Of a stretch of DNA of 64,000 nt, positions 50,009-59,196 are shown one piece after another. The notes under the pieces were generated by a model that had not been told where the DNA came from, made no database searches, and worked only from the letters and a program-made list of their open reading frames with translations. A program made the position numbers and the translations under genes. This DNA is from Halosimplex aquaticum (GTDB taxonomy: Archaea > Halobacteriota > Halobacteria > Halobacteriales > Haloarculaceae), in the NCBI RefSeq assembly GCF_028747785.1, contig NZ_CP118158.1:1612001-1676000 (forward strand), read 5' to 3'. Position 1 is the stretch's first letter; each line of letters begins with the position of its first letter.

Positions 50009-51439
50009 CTACCCGAGCGAGCCCTCCATCTCCAGTTCGATGAGGCGGTTGAGCTCGACCGCGTACTCGATGGGCAGTTCCTCGGTGATCGGCTCGATGA
50101 AGCCGGCGACGATCATCTGCTTGGCGTCGTCGTCGTCGAGCCCGCGGCTCTGGAGGTAGAACACGTCCTCGTCGCCGATCTTGCCAACCGTGGCCTCGTG
50201 GGCCACGTCGACCTCGTTCTCCTGGATCTCCATGTACGGCATCGTGTCCGACGTGGACTCGTTGTCGAACATGAGCGCGTCACACTCGACGGACGTGGAG
50301 GCGCCCTCAGCGCCGTCGGCCATGTGGACGAGGCCGCGGTAGTTGGTGCGGCCGCCGTCCTTGGCGATGGACTTGGACTCGATGGTCGACTTCGTGTCGG
50401 GCGCGTTGTGGTAGACCTTCGCGCCGGTGTCGATGTCCTGGCCCTCACCGGCCATGGCGATGGTGATGTGGTTGTCGGTCGCGCCGGGGCCTTTGAGGAT
50501 GGTGCTCGGGTAGAGCATCGTCGCCTTCGAGCCCATCGAGCCGGAGACCCACTCCATGGTCCCGTCGGCCTCACAGATGGCGCGCTTCGTGTTGAGGTTG
50601 TACGTGTTCTTCGACCAGTTCTGGACGGTCGAGTACTGGACGTGTGCGTCCTCGCCGACGAAGACCTCGACGCCCCCGCTGTGGAGGTTGAACGCCGAGT
50701 ACTTCGGTGCGGAACAGCCCTCGATGTAGTGGACCTCGGAGTTCTCCTCGGCGATGATGAGCGTGTGCTCGAACTGGCCCATCCCTTCCGAGTTCATCCG
50801 GAAGTACGCCTGGACGGGCATGTTGACCGTCGTGTCCTCCGGGATATAGACGAACGAACCGCCGGACCAGATCGCGCCGTGCAGCGCGGCGAACTTGTTG
50901 TCGCTCGGGGGGACGCACTTCGTCATGAAGTGCTCCTTGACGAGTTCCTCGTGCTCCTGGACGGCCTTGTCCATGTCGCAGAAGATGACGCCTTTCTCCT
51001 CCCAGCGCTCCTGCATGTTCTGGTAGACGATCTCGGACTCGTACTGGGCGCCGACGCCCGAGAGGGCGTTCTTCTCGGCCTCCGGGATGCCCAGTTTGTC
51101 GAAGGTGTCCTGGATCTCCTCGGGGAGGTCCTCCCAGTCCTCGGCGCCGCCGCGGGTCTCGATGTCCGGGCGGATGTAGGGAACGATCTCCTCGATCTCG
51201 ACCTCCGAGAGGTCGGGCTGGCCGGGCCAGTCGGTCGGCATCGGCATCTCCTGGAACTGCTCCAGGGCGCGCAGACGTCGCTCGAGCATCCACTCGGGCT
51301 CGTCTTTGTCCTCCGAGATGATCCGGACCGTCTCCTCGGTCAGTCCCTTCTCCGTCTCGAACGCCGAATTCTCCTCTTTCTTGAACTCGAAGCGGGCCTC
51401 GGTGTCGGTCTCTTGTAGGTGGTCTTGGTCTGAGCTCAT
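50009..51439 (-). CDS. sufB: SufB-family iron-sulfur cluster assembly protein (copy 2)
   Basis: The 476-residue protein is homologous to SufB-1 along its length, with ERRLRALEQFQEMPMPTDWP, EGCSAPKYSAFNLHSGGVEV and HEATVGKIGDEDVFYLQSRG. It starts at the ATG at 51439. No SufC or SufD is adjacent. The dicluster ferredoxin gene follows it by 46 bp. The nucleotide sequence has a higher GC bias than SufB-1, suggesting the two copies have different histories. Confidence 0.93.
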   Translation of the reverse strand: MSSDQDHLQETDTEARFEFKKEENSAFETEKGLTEETVRIISEDKDEPEWMLERRLRALEQFQEMPMPTDWPGQPDLSEVEIEEIVPYIRPDIETRGGAEDWEDLPEEIQDTFDKLGIPEAEKNALSGVGAQYESEIVYQNMQERWEEKGVIFCDMDKAVQEHEELVKEHFMTKCVPPSDNKFAALHGAIWSGGSFVYIPEDTTVNMPVQAYFRMNSEGMGQFEHTLIIAEENSEVHYIEGCSAPKYSAFNLHSGGVEVFVGEDAHVQYSTVQNWSKNTYNLNTKRAICEADGTMEWVSGSMGSKATMLYPSTILKGPGATDNHITIAMAGEGQDIDTGAKVYHNAPDTKSTIESKSIAKDGGRTNYRGLVHMADGAEGASTSVECDALMFDNESTSDTMPYMEIQENEVDVAHEATVGKIGDEDVFYLQSRGLDDDDAKQMIVAGFIEPITEELPIEYAVELNRLIELEMEGSLG

Positions 51440-51768
51440 GAATTCACGTTGAGACCCTGACCACATAAGTTTAGCTCACAGCAAATTTTGATTGCTATCT
51501 GTGGAAATATTCCCTGGATACCCCGTTATAACTATTTGTATTCGTAACTAATTTTTTCGGTGTAAAAACTTACTATCGCTCCGATCCAAAAGAGGTGTAT
51601 GGTATCAATGTCCATTGGTCGACAGCCCGGAAAGCGATCTGATGATCGACCTCCGCACAGGGTCGGCCAAATTAGTTCGGACGAGACGTTCCGGAGTTGT
51701 CGAGACTGGGATGTTCGCTTGTCCCACCGGCGGCGGCGCTCTCGCTCCCATACCGGGGGTAGTCAAAC

Positions 51769-52761
51769 ATGACTGAGTCATTTATGACGTCAGGGGTTCG
51801 CGAAGAGACCTATCCAGAGGAACACGACGAAACGGGCGAAGAGAAGCAGAATGAACGCTCAGTTGAAACGTGTCCCGAGTGCAGTGGACGCGTCGTCCAT
51901 AACGAGACCCAGGCCGAAACACACTGTCAGGACTGCGGTCGCGTGATCGAATCGGACCAGATCGACTATGGTCCGGAGTGGCGTGCGTTCGATTCGCGCG
52001 AAAAGAACGACAAATCACGGGTCGGTGCTCCCCAGACCCAGCAGCTACACGACCGTGGCCTGTCGACGGTTATCGACTGGCGAGACGAAGACGCGCATGG
52101 GCGGTCGCTCTCGTCCCGTCAGCGAAAGAAAATGCGGCGTCTCCGAAAGTGGGACGAGCGGTTCCGGACAAAGAATGACCGAGAACGGAATCTAAAGCAG
52201 GCGCTGGGGGAGATCAGCAGAATGGTCTCCGCGCTCGGATGTCCCGATCCGATCGGAGAGACGACGAGTATGTTGTACCGGCAAGCGCTCGAAAAGGACC
52301 TGATCCGGGGACGTTCGATCGAGGGGATGGCAACGGCGGCCCTCTATGCCGGCTCCCGCCTGGAAAACGCACCCCGAACACTCGACGAAGTTGCGACCGT
52401 GAGTCGCGTCGATAAACTGGAGATCGAGCGTGCCTATCGCTATCTGGCGGGTGAGTTGGAGCTGGAAATGGCCCCCACAGATCCCGAAGCCTACGTCGCT
52501 CGGTTCGCTTCCGAACTGGGGTGTCCCGACGAGACAGAACGTCGGAGTCGGGATCTGATCCAGGCCGCGGTCGAGGCGGGCGTTCACAGTGGGCGAAACC
52601 CCGTCGGGATCGCCGCAGCAGCGCTGTACGCGGCCGCTAAACTCACGAATCAGGACGTCACGCAACCCGAACTCGCCGAGATCGCCGATGTGAGCGAGGT
52701 CACGATCCGGAACCGGTACCCGGAGATTCTCGAAGCGGCAGGTGGAGTGGCGGACAGGTGA
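51769..52761 (+). CDS. tfb: transcription initiation factor IIB (TFB)
   Basis: The 330-residue protein has an N-terminal zinc ribbon (CPECSGRVVHNETQAETHCQ then DCG), a B-reader-like basic stretch (SRQRKKMRRLRKWDERFRTK) and two cyclin-like repeats (GRSIEGMATAALYAGSRLEN and GRNPVGIAAAALYAAAKLTN). Haloarchaea carry several TFB paralogues with different promoter preferences; this is one. It stands alone with a broken zinc-finger gene coupled at its stop (GTGA). Confidence 0.93.
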   Translation: MTESFMTSGVREETYPEEHDETGEEKQNERSVETCPECSGRVVHNETQAETHCQDCGRVIESDQIDYGPEWRAFDSREKNDKSRVGAPQTQQLHDRGLSTVIDWRDEDAHGRSLSSRQRKKMRRLRKWDERFRTKNDRERNLKQALGEISRMVSALGCPDPIGETTSMLYRQALEKDLIRGRSIEGMATAALYAGSRLENAPRTLDEVATVSRVDKLEIERAYRYLAGELELEMAPTDPEAYVARFASELGCPDETERRSRDLIQAAVEAGVHSGRNPVGIAAAALYAAAKLTNQDVTQPELAEIADVSEVTIRNRYPEILEAAGGVADR

Positions 52762-52921
52762 ACAGACCCAGCCAGAGAACAGTCCTCTTTTGCCCGTCAT
52801 GTGGACACGAAAGCTCCCTGCGGAGATTGGAACATTTACCGGAGCGGTGATCCGTGACGGCAACCGTGTTCAGGTGCGAAAACCCGCTACAACTACACTT
52901 CGGGACGACGGTCTTGAGTAG
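52758..52921 (+). pseudogene. decayed small zinc-finger gene coupled to tfb
   Basis: A GTG at 52758-52760 overlaps the tfb stop (GTGA) and opens MNRPSQRTVLFCPSCGHESS, a typical haloarchaeal zinc-finger N-terminus. It meets a stop after about 30 codons. A +1 frame gives GDWNIYRSGDP, the expected continuation, and a third frame encodes DGNRVQVRKPATTTLRDDG up to the stop at 52919-52921. At least two shifts are needed to join the pieces. The overlapping start suggests it was once co-translated with tfb. Confidence 0.45.
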
Positions 52922-52936
52922 TATCGTGCTTCGTCG

Positions 52937-52956
52937 GGTGGCGCGAACGCGCCACC
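52937..52956. repeat. 9-bp perfect hairpin downstream of tfb
   Basis: GGTGGCGCG and CGCGCCACC are exact complements with a 2-nt loop. It lies about 180 bp after the tfb stop. It may be a terminator-like structure or a chance palindrome. Confidence 0.35.
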
Positions 52957-53205
52957 GTGCCCACTGTGACCTCCAGCTACTGCTCCAAGGCGACTAACGA
53001 TCCCCCTATCTAAGAACGTACGGTTGATACTGGTCGTGGACAGTCGCCTCCGTCACGGGAGATGTATTCGGCCGCAAAAGACGACTCCAACCAGTCGAAA
53101 AGTAAATTTAGAGTGGACAGTTCCCCGGACGAGTCGGCCCAAGCCCCGGTCAAACACCCGACCTCGACGATTCGACAGCGAGCGGAGCTGATTCCCGACG
53201 ACGGG

Positions 53206-54036
53206 TCAGTCGCGGCTGAACGACGTGGTCCGGCCCCACGAGGTTGACTTCCCCCAGAAACCCGACCGCAGGCACTCGAGCTCGACGATCTGGGAGTTGT
53301 CGACGAACAGGTTCACGTTCGGGCCGAAGTTCTTGACGTACCACTCGAACTCCTCGGGGCTGGGCGCCTCGAACACCAGGTTCTCGATGCCGAGTTCGGT
53401 CGCGATCTCGTAGACCACGTCCGTCCGCCAGTCGCTGACGTTCTCGGTTATCCCCTCGGCTTCGACCATCAGCTTGTAGGCCCCCGCATCGAGGTGTTTC
53501 CGTCCCTCCTCGATGGCGAGACGGGGGTCCTGCTGGACTTCCGAGAGCAGTTCCTCCTCGCTGGAGGCCCCGCCCGCGCCGAATTGGACGTTGATCTCGG
53601 GTTTCGGCTTGAGGCCGTGGTCGGCGACCAGTTCCGTCAGTTCGACGAGATCGTCGGTGTCGACCGCGAGAAATCCGGAGGAGATCTCCACAACGTCGAA
53701 CCCGAGTTCGCCCGCCTCGACGACGTACTCCTCGACGAGGTCGTTATCCCTGACGAGGACGTTCTCGACGAACCCGCCGGTCGACACCTCCACGTCGTAC
53801 TCGTGGCAGACCTCGATCAGCTCCCGGACCGCGTCCTTGGGCATGAGTGCGAACGATCCGCCCGAGAACTTGTAGATGTCCACGTACTCGCCCATGGTTT
53901 CCAGGATATCTCGCAGTTCCCGGGGCCCCATCGGGTCGTAGTACGGACCGCGGATCTCCGTGATCCCCGTTTCGCGTGGCTTGTCCGGGCGGTCGTTGAC
54001 GTGGAGAAAGTCGAACGCGCGGTCGTTCCGTGACAT
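53206..54036 (-). CDS. phosphosulfolactate synthase (ComA) homologue
   Basis: The 276-residue protein follows the ComA family: DKPRETGITEIRGPYYDPMG, YVDIYKFSGGSFALMPKDAV, TGGFVENVLVRDNDLVEEYV, VVEISSGFLAVDTDDLVELT and AYKLMVEAEGITENVSDWR, with a C-terminal LVFEAPSPEEFEWYVKNFGP. In methanogens ComA joins PEP and sulfite as the first step of coenzyme M synthesis. Haloarchaea do not make coenzyme M as far as known, so this enzyme probably makes another sulfonate. Start at the ATG at 54036. Confidence 0.82.
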   Translation of the reverse strand: MSRNDRAFDFLHVNDRPDKPRETGITEIRGPYYDPMGPRELRDILETMGEYVDIYKFSGGSFALMPKDAVRELIEVCHEYDVEVSTGGFVENVLVRDNDLVEEYVVEAGELGFDVVEISSGFLAVDTDDLVELTELVADHGLKPKPEINVQFGAGGASSEEELLSEVQQDPRLAIEEGRKHLDAGAYKLMVEAEGITENVSDWRTDVVYEIATELGIENLVFEAPSPEEFEWYVKNFGPNVNLFVDNSQIVELECLRSGFWGKSTSWGRTTSFSRD

Positions 54037-54153
54037 GGCATCCGATCGTAGGAGACGAGCGAAGACACGAGTACGGCCGAATATGATATGGTTCGAATTT
54101 AATAGGAGTATATCAGTGAGGAAACAGCGGACGCACCCGTATATTCCGCCCGA

Positions 54154-54876
54154 TCAGGATTCGGCCGACGCGGTCGCCAGCCGTTCGCCGGCACGCTCGA
54201 ACAGTATGTTGTTCTCCTTGTGGACGTGCATGTGGGTGTCGCGTTCGAGGTTGTCGAGGCGCTCGAGCATGCTTCGGTAGCTCGGGCAGGCGTCATCGGG
54301 CACGGCGTAGCCGTTGGTCAGCTCCGCGATCCGCTCGAGACGGGCCGCCGTCGCAGCGTGGTCCTCCTCGAAGGTTCGGATCTCCTCGCGCAGTCGCTCG
54401 GTCTCGTCGGCCGAGAGCCGTTCGCCGCGGTCGAGCTTCCCGACGACGGGGAACAGCTCCTCCTCTTCCTCGTCGATGTGCTCACGCATCTCCGCCGCGA
54501 GCTCTCGGTACTCCGCCTCGACGTCGCGGAGTTCGGGGTGGTTCTCGCCGTGGACCTTCGCGACCGTCTCGACGATGTCCTCGAGTTTCGGAAGCTCCTC
54601 GCGGAGGTAGTCGTGATGTGCTTCGACGACGTGGTCGGCGAGGTCCTCGAGGCCGTCCCACTCGTAGTCGGCGGCGTCGCCGTCGCTCCGGTCTCGGGCC
54701 TCGGCGAGCCGGTCGCGGACTTCGTCTATGTCCAGGTTGTTCCGGTCGCAGGCGGTTGCCAGCGTCTGGTCGCCGTCACAGCAGTAATCCAGTCCCAGTG
54801 ATTCGAACGTGCGGGCGCAAGCGGGCGATTCCTTGACGAGCGATGCAAGTGTGCGTTCTGGGTCGATGTCGGTCAT
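54154..54876 (-). CDS. iron-sulfur cluster repair di-iron protein (RIC/ScdA type)
   Basis: The 240-residue protein has the N-terminal ScdA domain (CARTFESLGLDYCCDGDQTL) and a hemerythrin-like di-iron domain: VEAHHDYLREELPKLEDIVE, MREHIDEEEEELFPVVGKLD, FEEDHAATAARLERIAELTN and a C-terminal HMHVHKENNILFERAGERL. RIC proteins repair clusters damaged by NO or oxygen. It lies downstream of two genes including a four-domain DUF2249 protein on the same strand, so an operon is likely. Confidence 0.9.
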   Translation of the reverse strand: MTDIDPERTLASLVKESPACARTFESLGLDYCCDGDQTLATACDRNNLDIDEVRDRLAEARDRSDGDAADYEWDGLEDLADHVVEAHHDYLREELPKLEDIVETVAKVHGENHPELRDVEAEYRELAAEMREHIDEEEEELFPVVGKLDRGERLSADETERLREEIRTFEEDHAATAARLERIAELTNGYAVPDDACPSYRSMLERLDNLERDTHMHVHKENNILFERAGERLATASAES

Positions 54877-54900
54877 GATTCGTGTTGGATTCGTCGTCAG

Positions 54901-55206
54901 TCAGTCCTCGGCGACGATCACGTAGTACGGACCGTCCCACTGGTTGACCCACTCGGGTGCCGACGAGTGGTCTGCGAGCAGGTTGGCCTCGTAGGACTCG
55001 TCGGGGTACGGGTTCCCCGTATCGTCGGTGGCGTCCGTCCGCGGGACACGGAACGTGACCTCGTCCCGCTCGCGGGCGGGGATCAACTGTCGTCGGTCCC
55101 AGTCGTGGTCCTCTCCCGGCGAGTCGACCCACTCCTGGGGGTGAAACGTGACGGCGACGGTCCCCGAGTCGGGATCTGCTTCGCTCGCTCTGTCGGCGTC
55201 AGCCAT
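54901..55206 (-). CDS. hypothetical acidic protein in the RIC operon, 101 aa
   Basis: The protein starts MADADRASEADPDSGTVAVT and reads FHPQEWVDSPGEDHDWDRRQ and LLADHSSAPEWVNQWDGPYY. It is 24 bp before the RIC gene and starts 2 nt after the stop of the DUF2249 gene, so all three are co-transcribed. No domain recognised; Trp-rich strands suggest a small beta fold. Confidence 0.65.
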   Translation of the reverse strand: MADADRASEADPDSGTVAVTFHPQEWVDSPGEDHDWDRRQLIPARERDEVTFRVPRTDATDDTGNPYPDESYEANLLADHSSAPEWVNQWDGPYYVIVAED

Positions 55207-55208
55207 CG

Positions 55209-56273
55209 TCAAAATGGCGCGTCCGACGCGTCGCCGGCCGTTTCCTGTCTTCCAGCCAGTTCGCTGTCGGCCGCCTCCGTCTTGCCGATCAGCACCCTGA
55301 ATTCCCCGGGCTCTTTCTGTCGGTACTCCCATCGGAACTCCGGTCCCGTCTCGGCTTCGAACTGGTGGTACAGCGGTTTAGGATCGTGGTCGTTGACCAG
55401 CACGAACCCCGTTCCGCCCTCCAGGTCGTCGTACGCGGCGAAGATCTGTTCGTGGCGCTGTGCGGGCGGGAGGTCGCGCACGTCCAGCTCTTCGATGACC
55501 TCGACCGCTTCGTCGCCCGCTTCCGCTTCGCTCGTTTCCTCGGAATCGCCGGCGTCGCCGTCTCCCTCCTTCGTGATCTGGACGCGACAGCGACCGGGTT
55601 CGCTCTCGACGACCTCCCAGGAGAAGGCGTTCCCGTACCGTTCCCGGAACTCCCCGCGGAGCGGTCGCGGCTCGTGGGGTGCGATCAGTTCCAGTGTCCC
55701 GCCCTCAGGGATCATCCCGTAGCGATGGTGGATCGTCGGGTGGCGCTCCTCCTTGGGGATGTCGCGAACGTCGTATCGGGTAACGATGTCCTCGTCGTCG
55801 GCGTCGGACTCGGCCGTCTTGACGACTTCGACCCGCCAGCCGTCGCCGCCGCGGCTGTGGTACTCCCAGTCGATCACCTCGCCGTGCATCGACCTGAGTT
55901 CGTGATACAGGGGTTTGGGGTCGTGGTCGTTAACCAGTACGAACCCCTCGTCGGCCCCGAGTTCGTCGAAGATACCGAGCAGCGCCTCGTGTCGCCGCTG
56001 AGGCTTCAGGTCGCGAACGTCGATCGTCCCCAGGTCACCGTCCAGCGACTCGCCCTTGGACACCGTGAGTTCTCGCGGCACCTCGTCAGGATCCGCGTAC
56101 GTCCACTCTACGTCCCGGTCGCGTTCGATCTGATAGCGGACCAGGTGGGGATCGAGATCGTGGTCTGCCACGATTTCGACGTCATCCCCGGTATCTGACT
56201 CCGATAGCGTATCGAACAGTATCTGACGGTACTCGTCTTCTGAGTGGTCCCGTAGGTCGAGATCCGTTTCCAT
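55209..56273 (-). CDS. four tandem DUF2249 domains in one protein
   Basis: The 354-residue protein has four DUF2249 repeats: METDLDLRDHSEDEYRQIL; TIDVRDLKPQRRHEALLGIF with FVLVNDHDPKPLYHELRSMH; RYDVRDIPKEERHPTIHHRY with PHEPRPLRGEFRERYG; and ELDVRDLPPAQRHEQIFAAY with FVLVNDHDPKPLYHQFEAET. Repeats 2 and 4 are most alike. DUF2249 has a TusA-like fold without its cysteine. It leads the RIC operon; role unknown. The start could instead be 13 codons upstream at 56312. Confidence 0.85.
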   Translation of the reverse strand: METDLDLRDHSEDEYRQILFDTLSESDTGDDVEIVADHDLDPHLVRYQIERDRDVEWTYADPDEVPRELTVSKGESLDGDLGTIDVRDLKPQRRHEALLGIFDELGADEGFVLVNDHDPKPLYHELRSMHGEVIDWEYHSRGGDGWRVEVVKTAESDADDEDIVTRYDVRDIPKEERHPTIHHRYGMIPEGGTLELIAPHEPRPLRGEFRERYGNAFSWEVVESEPGRCRVQITKEGDGDAGDSEETSEAEAGDEAVEVIEELDVRDLPPAQRHEQIFAAYDDLEGGTGFVLVNDHDPKPLYHQFEAETGPEFRWEYRQKEPGEFRVLIGKTEAADSELAGRQETAGDASDAPF

Positions 56274-56475
56274 CTCTGGTGTTAGTCCTCGCGCCCGACC
56301 TAATATCTCCATGGCGAATCCCTTCGGGATCCCACTTGAGCATCAGTCGATCGAGTCCCGACGATCCACCGGACGGATTCGACATCGACGTCCACTGATA
56401 ACGTACTTCGAGGGTATCGCTGAGTTTTTGAACGTATTACTTCAACCCGACTCGAACATATTCACGCCAACATAT

Positions 56476-56493
56476 TTTTAGGACGCCCTAAAA
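56476..56493. promoter_or_regulatory. TTTTAGG-N4-CCTAAAA operator-like palindrome
   Basis: TTTTAGG-ACGC-CCTAAAA is a perfect 7-bp inverted repeat with a 4-bp spacer, the same arms as at 37369. It lies 73 bp before the Bat-type regulator at 56566 and about 200 bp upstream of the leftward DUF2249/RIC operon. It probably controls one of these; unproven. Confidence 0.55.
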
Positions 56494-56565
56494 TACATTG
56501 TACGAAGGAAACCGGATCGGTTCAGTCGAGCGGACGATCGAGCAACCAACTCACGATACACCACC

Positions 56566-57231
56566 ATGCCCCACGCACAACTCACGCTTACGATTCCGGA
56601 TGCAGTCTGGATCAGCGAGGTGTCCCGCTCTCATCCCAACACGCGCTTTCGCGTGCTTGCAGCCACTGCGAACATGGCGACCGGTGTCGCCCGAATCGAG
56701 ATACTCGGCGAAAACCCCGAAGCCGTCTGCGACGAGTTCGAGACGTACGACTCGGTAACCGATCTGACGGTCTTCGAATCCGGCTCCAGGACGTGTCAGG
56801 TCCAGGTCGAAACGACCGTCCCCCTGTTGCTAACCTCCCTACAGGACGCTGGCGTTCCCCTGGAGATGCCCTTCGAGGTCAAAGACGGCGAAATGGCACT
56901 CGAAGTGACGGTTCCCCAGCAGACGCTCTCGGATCTCGGGGAAACCCTCGACCAGTTCGGTATCCAGTACACCGTCGAACGGATCCAGCAGGAACCGGAC
57001 TCGGATTCGCCGCTCCTGACTGAGCGCCAGCAGTGGTTGCTCGACGAGGCTATCGACCGCGGGTACTACGACACGCCGCGGCGGACGACGCTCGTCGACC
57101 TCGCCGAAGAACTGGACATGGCGAAGTCGACCTGTAGCGAGATCCTCCACCGCGCGGAGGAGCAAGTGCTAAAAGAAAACAGAAGTGGCGACCGAGATAT
57201 CCCTTCCGGGGTCACTGTCACGTCCGATTAA
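56566..57231 (+). CDS. Bat-type (HTH_10) transcriptional regulator
   Basis: The 221-residue protein has an N-terminal sensor-like region (residues 1-150) and a C-terminal HTH_10: LTERQQWLLDEAIDRGYYDT, TLVDLAEELDMAKSTCSEIL, HRAEEQVL. This is the bacterio-opsin activator type that includes DmsR and NarO. It lacks the Cys-rich N-terminal motif of NarO, so it senses something else. It is divergent from the four-domain DUF2249/RIC operon, which it may control. Confidence 0.85.
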   Translation: MPHAQLTLTIPDAVWISEVSRSHPNTRFRVLAATANMATGVARIEILGENPEAVCDEFETYDSVTDLTVFESGSRTCQVQVETTVPLLLTSLQDAGVPLEMPFEVKDGEMALEVTVPQQTLSDLGETLDQFGIQYTVERIQQEPDSDSPLLTERQQWLLDEAIDRGYYDTPRRTTLVDLAEELDMAKSTCSEILHRAEEQVLKENRSGDRDIPSGVTVTSD

Positions 57232-57235
57232 CTGT

Positions 57236-57685
57236 TCACATGATCCTGTCTTGAAGATAATCGAGGTGTTTCGCGTTGTATACTAACCGGATATAATCGC
57301 TTGCCGGGCGTCCGATACAAGTCAACCGGACGTACTTCTCTCGTATCTCCTTGTCTGAGAGCGTCTGATTCCCGTCCATCTCGATGGCGAACTCGACGTG
57401 CTGCCGACCGGTAAGTTGGTCGTACACGTGATAGGCGTCGGGGAGAACGCCAGTTCGTCGTCGGACAGCCTCGCCGTCTCGCTGTGCGTCGTGACCAAGA
57501 ACGGTGACGGAGCCCGCAGTCGGTCGAATGAAATCGAGCAGGGTGTCGATCGTCTTCGATTTCCCGGCGCCGTTCGGCCCGAGAAAACCAAAGATCTCTC
57601 CCTCCTCGACTGTCAGATCGAGGCCGTCGACGGCGACGATGCCCCCGAATCGCTTCGTCAGCCCGTCGATCTCAATCGCGGACAT
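57236..57685 (-). CDS. chimera of an ABC ATPase N-terminus and a ferredoxin C-terminus
   Basis: The 149-residue protein (ATG at 57685) starts as an ABC ATPase: [20 protein letters not shown], Walker [26 protein letters not shown] (Q-loop to helical region). At about residue 104 it becomes the C-terminus of a halophilic 2Fe-2S ferredoxin: [36 protein letters not shown]. The signature and Walker B motifs are lost, as are the first three ferredoxin cysteines. The frame is continuous, suggesting deletion between two genes. The product should lack both activities. Confidence 0.82.
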   Translation of the reverse strand: MSAIEIDGLTKRFGGIVAVDGLDLTVEEGEIFGFLGPNGAGKSKTIDTLLDFIRPTAGSVTVLGHDAQRDGEAVRRRTGVLPDAYHVYDQLTGRQHVEFAIEMDGNQTLSDKEIREKYVRLTCIGRPASDYIRLVYNAKHLDYLQDRIM

Positions 57686-57878
57686 TCTCGCCTCTCCTTG
57701 GCGCATCCCCGCAAACCGGTCGCTCAAAATCCATACTCCACACAGAAGCCCCAGTCCGGGATAAGTACCGTTATTTTAATTACATTTAACAGCGATGTAA
57801 CTCAAATTTATTTGAGCAATCGATACCGAGTTGCTGCTGGTTGAGAAGCGCCAGTGGTGTTCACCGGCAGGTGAGTAG

Positions 57879-58783
57879 CTACTCGGGCGGTTGCTCAAGT
57901 AAGGAAACCTGTAGCGACTCGTCGATCCCAAAATCGAGAGATTCCCCAGCAAAGGATACCGAGCAGACAAGTTTAGCGGGCCGATCTGGTGCGCTATCGG
58001 TGACGAAGACGTCTGCCGCGATGTATTCGAACAGTTCCCAGAGGGGGGACATCAAACAGTGACACTTCGTGATTCCAGAAGAGACCGACTGTCGCTGGAT
58101 GGAACGCGACTGCGACTTCGACCGGCAAATGGACGGTAAAACCGCAGTTCGAACATAAACAGCGATATGTATATCGAGTCTGCTCCCCGAGAGCGTGTGA
58201 CACAATGACTATTTCGGCGCGACCGTAACACTCCGGGCAGATTGACTCCCGGAGATGCATGTACGAACTCCAGATGCGATAGCCGAAACTCTCGACGATC
58301 TCTCTCGGCGTGCGATTTCGCAACTGACTCTGCGGGAACGAATCAGTGAGGAGCGTTGCACCACACGATTCGCACTGAATCATGAACTCCTCCCGATCGA
58401 GCGTCGCACGGAGTGGTGCTTCGCCACAGTACAGACAGGTACCATCGACGCATCGCTCATCGAACTTCGAGGCGCTCTCGTAGACGCCGGAGAGGATGCT
58501 TCGAATCAGTTTCCGCCCGCTATAGGTAAGACAGTATCCATCGGGTGTCTGGCTGACGAACTGACCGATGAGCTGGTCGAGGTGATACGGGAACTGGGAA
58601 GAGCTATCGATGTCCACTGCATCGTGCAACTCACTGAACGGAAGCGGGTGGCGATGCCGTTGCTGGTCCCGCTCCGTTTCCGCGAGTACGAACAGTATCT
58701 GGAGTCGCTGGGGGGTTTCCGAGTGCCGCAATGCCCTCCACCGCTGCCTCCGAGATGCGGCTACTTTGATCGGCCTCGACCAT
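57879..58783 (-). pseudogene. ArsR-type zinc-ribbon regulator with two C6-tract frameshifts
   Basis: Family-like sequence starts at the ATG at 58783 (VEADQSSRISEAAVEGIAAL), shifts frame in a six-C tract at about 58710, continues QRLQILFVLAETERDQQ, FPYHLDQLIGQF, zinc-ribbon pairs CLYCGE, CESCGA, CPECYG and CSNCGF, then shifts again in a second six-C tract near 58047 and ends LWELFEYIAADVF to the stop at 57879. Both events are explained by one extra C in a run that would be five in an intact gene. The layout matches the haloarchaeal ArsR-HTH/zinc-ribbon family. Either a pseudogene, a phase-variable gene or sequence errors. Confidence 0.7.
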
Positions 58784-59196
58784 TTGAACTGCACCTCCGA
58801 GTGACAGCGATATGTATCTCATCCCTGAATCTATCGATGAGCCGCCGTGCCACAGGCTGCTCACCGGCACAGAAACGTCGGTCACTCATCCACCGTATTC
58901 CATCGAGTAGTACTGCTTCAGACGTTCGAACCGGTGGTGATCAGGACGAAGACGATTAAGGTCAGTACTGGTAGCACACCGAGCTATTTCGAACTCTGTC
59001 AAGCAACCGTTCTTCCCGCGTTGGTACCGTCCGTCCGAGAGGTCATGGGTCATGTTACCGTATAAGTTCGCACCGCAACGAGCCTTCACGATACTGTGGC
59101 AAACGATACTTTCGATGGCGACACCGACTAAGTCGATCCGGCAGTTCGAATACTCACAGGCGTCTCTCAAAGAATAGCAGTAGCGGAGAGAGAAGA
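58784..59196. other. 413-bp region without recognised gene
   Basis: The available frames are short and lack motifs; one leftward frame ends YYSMEYGG but I do not recognise it. The left end should carry the promoter of the broken regulator; the right end is the terminator side of the Mrp gene. Confidence 0.4.

Noticed and set aside
53062-53247. Rightward 61-codon frame before the ComA gene end
   Set aside because: Overlaps the 3' end of the ComA gene, has no conserved pattern and an odd composition.
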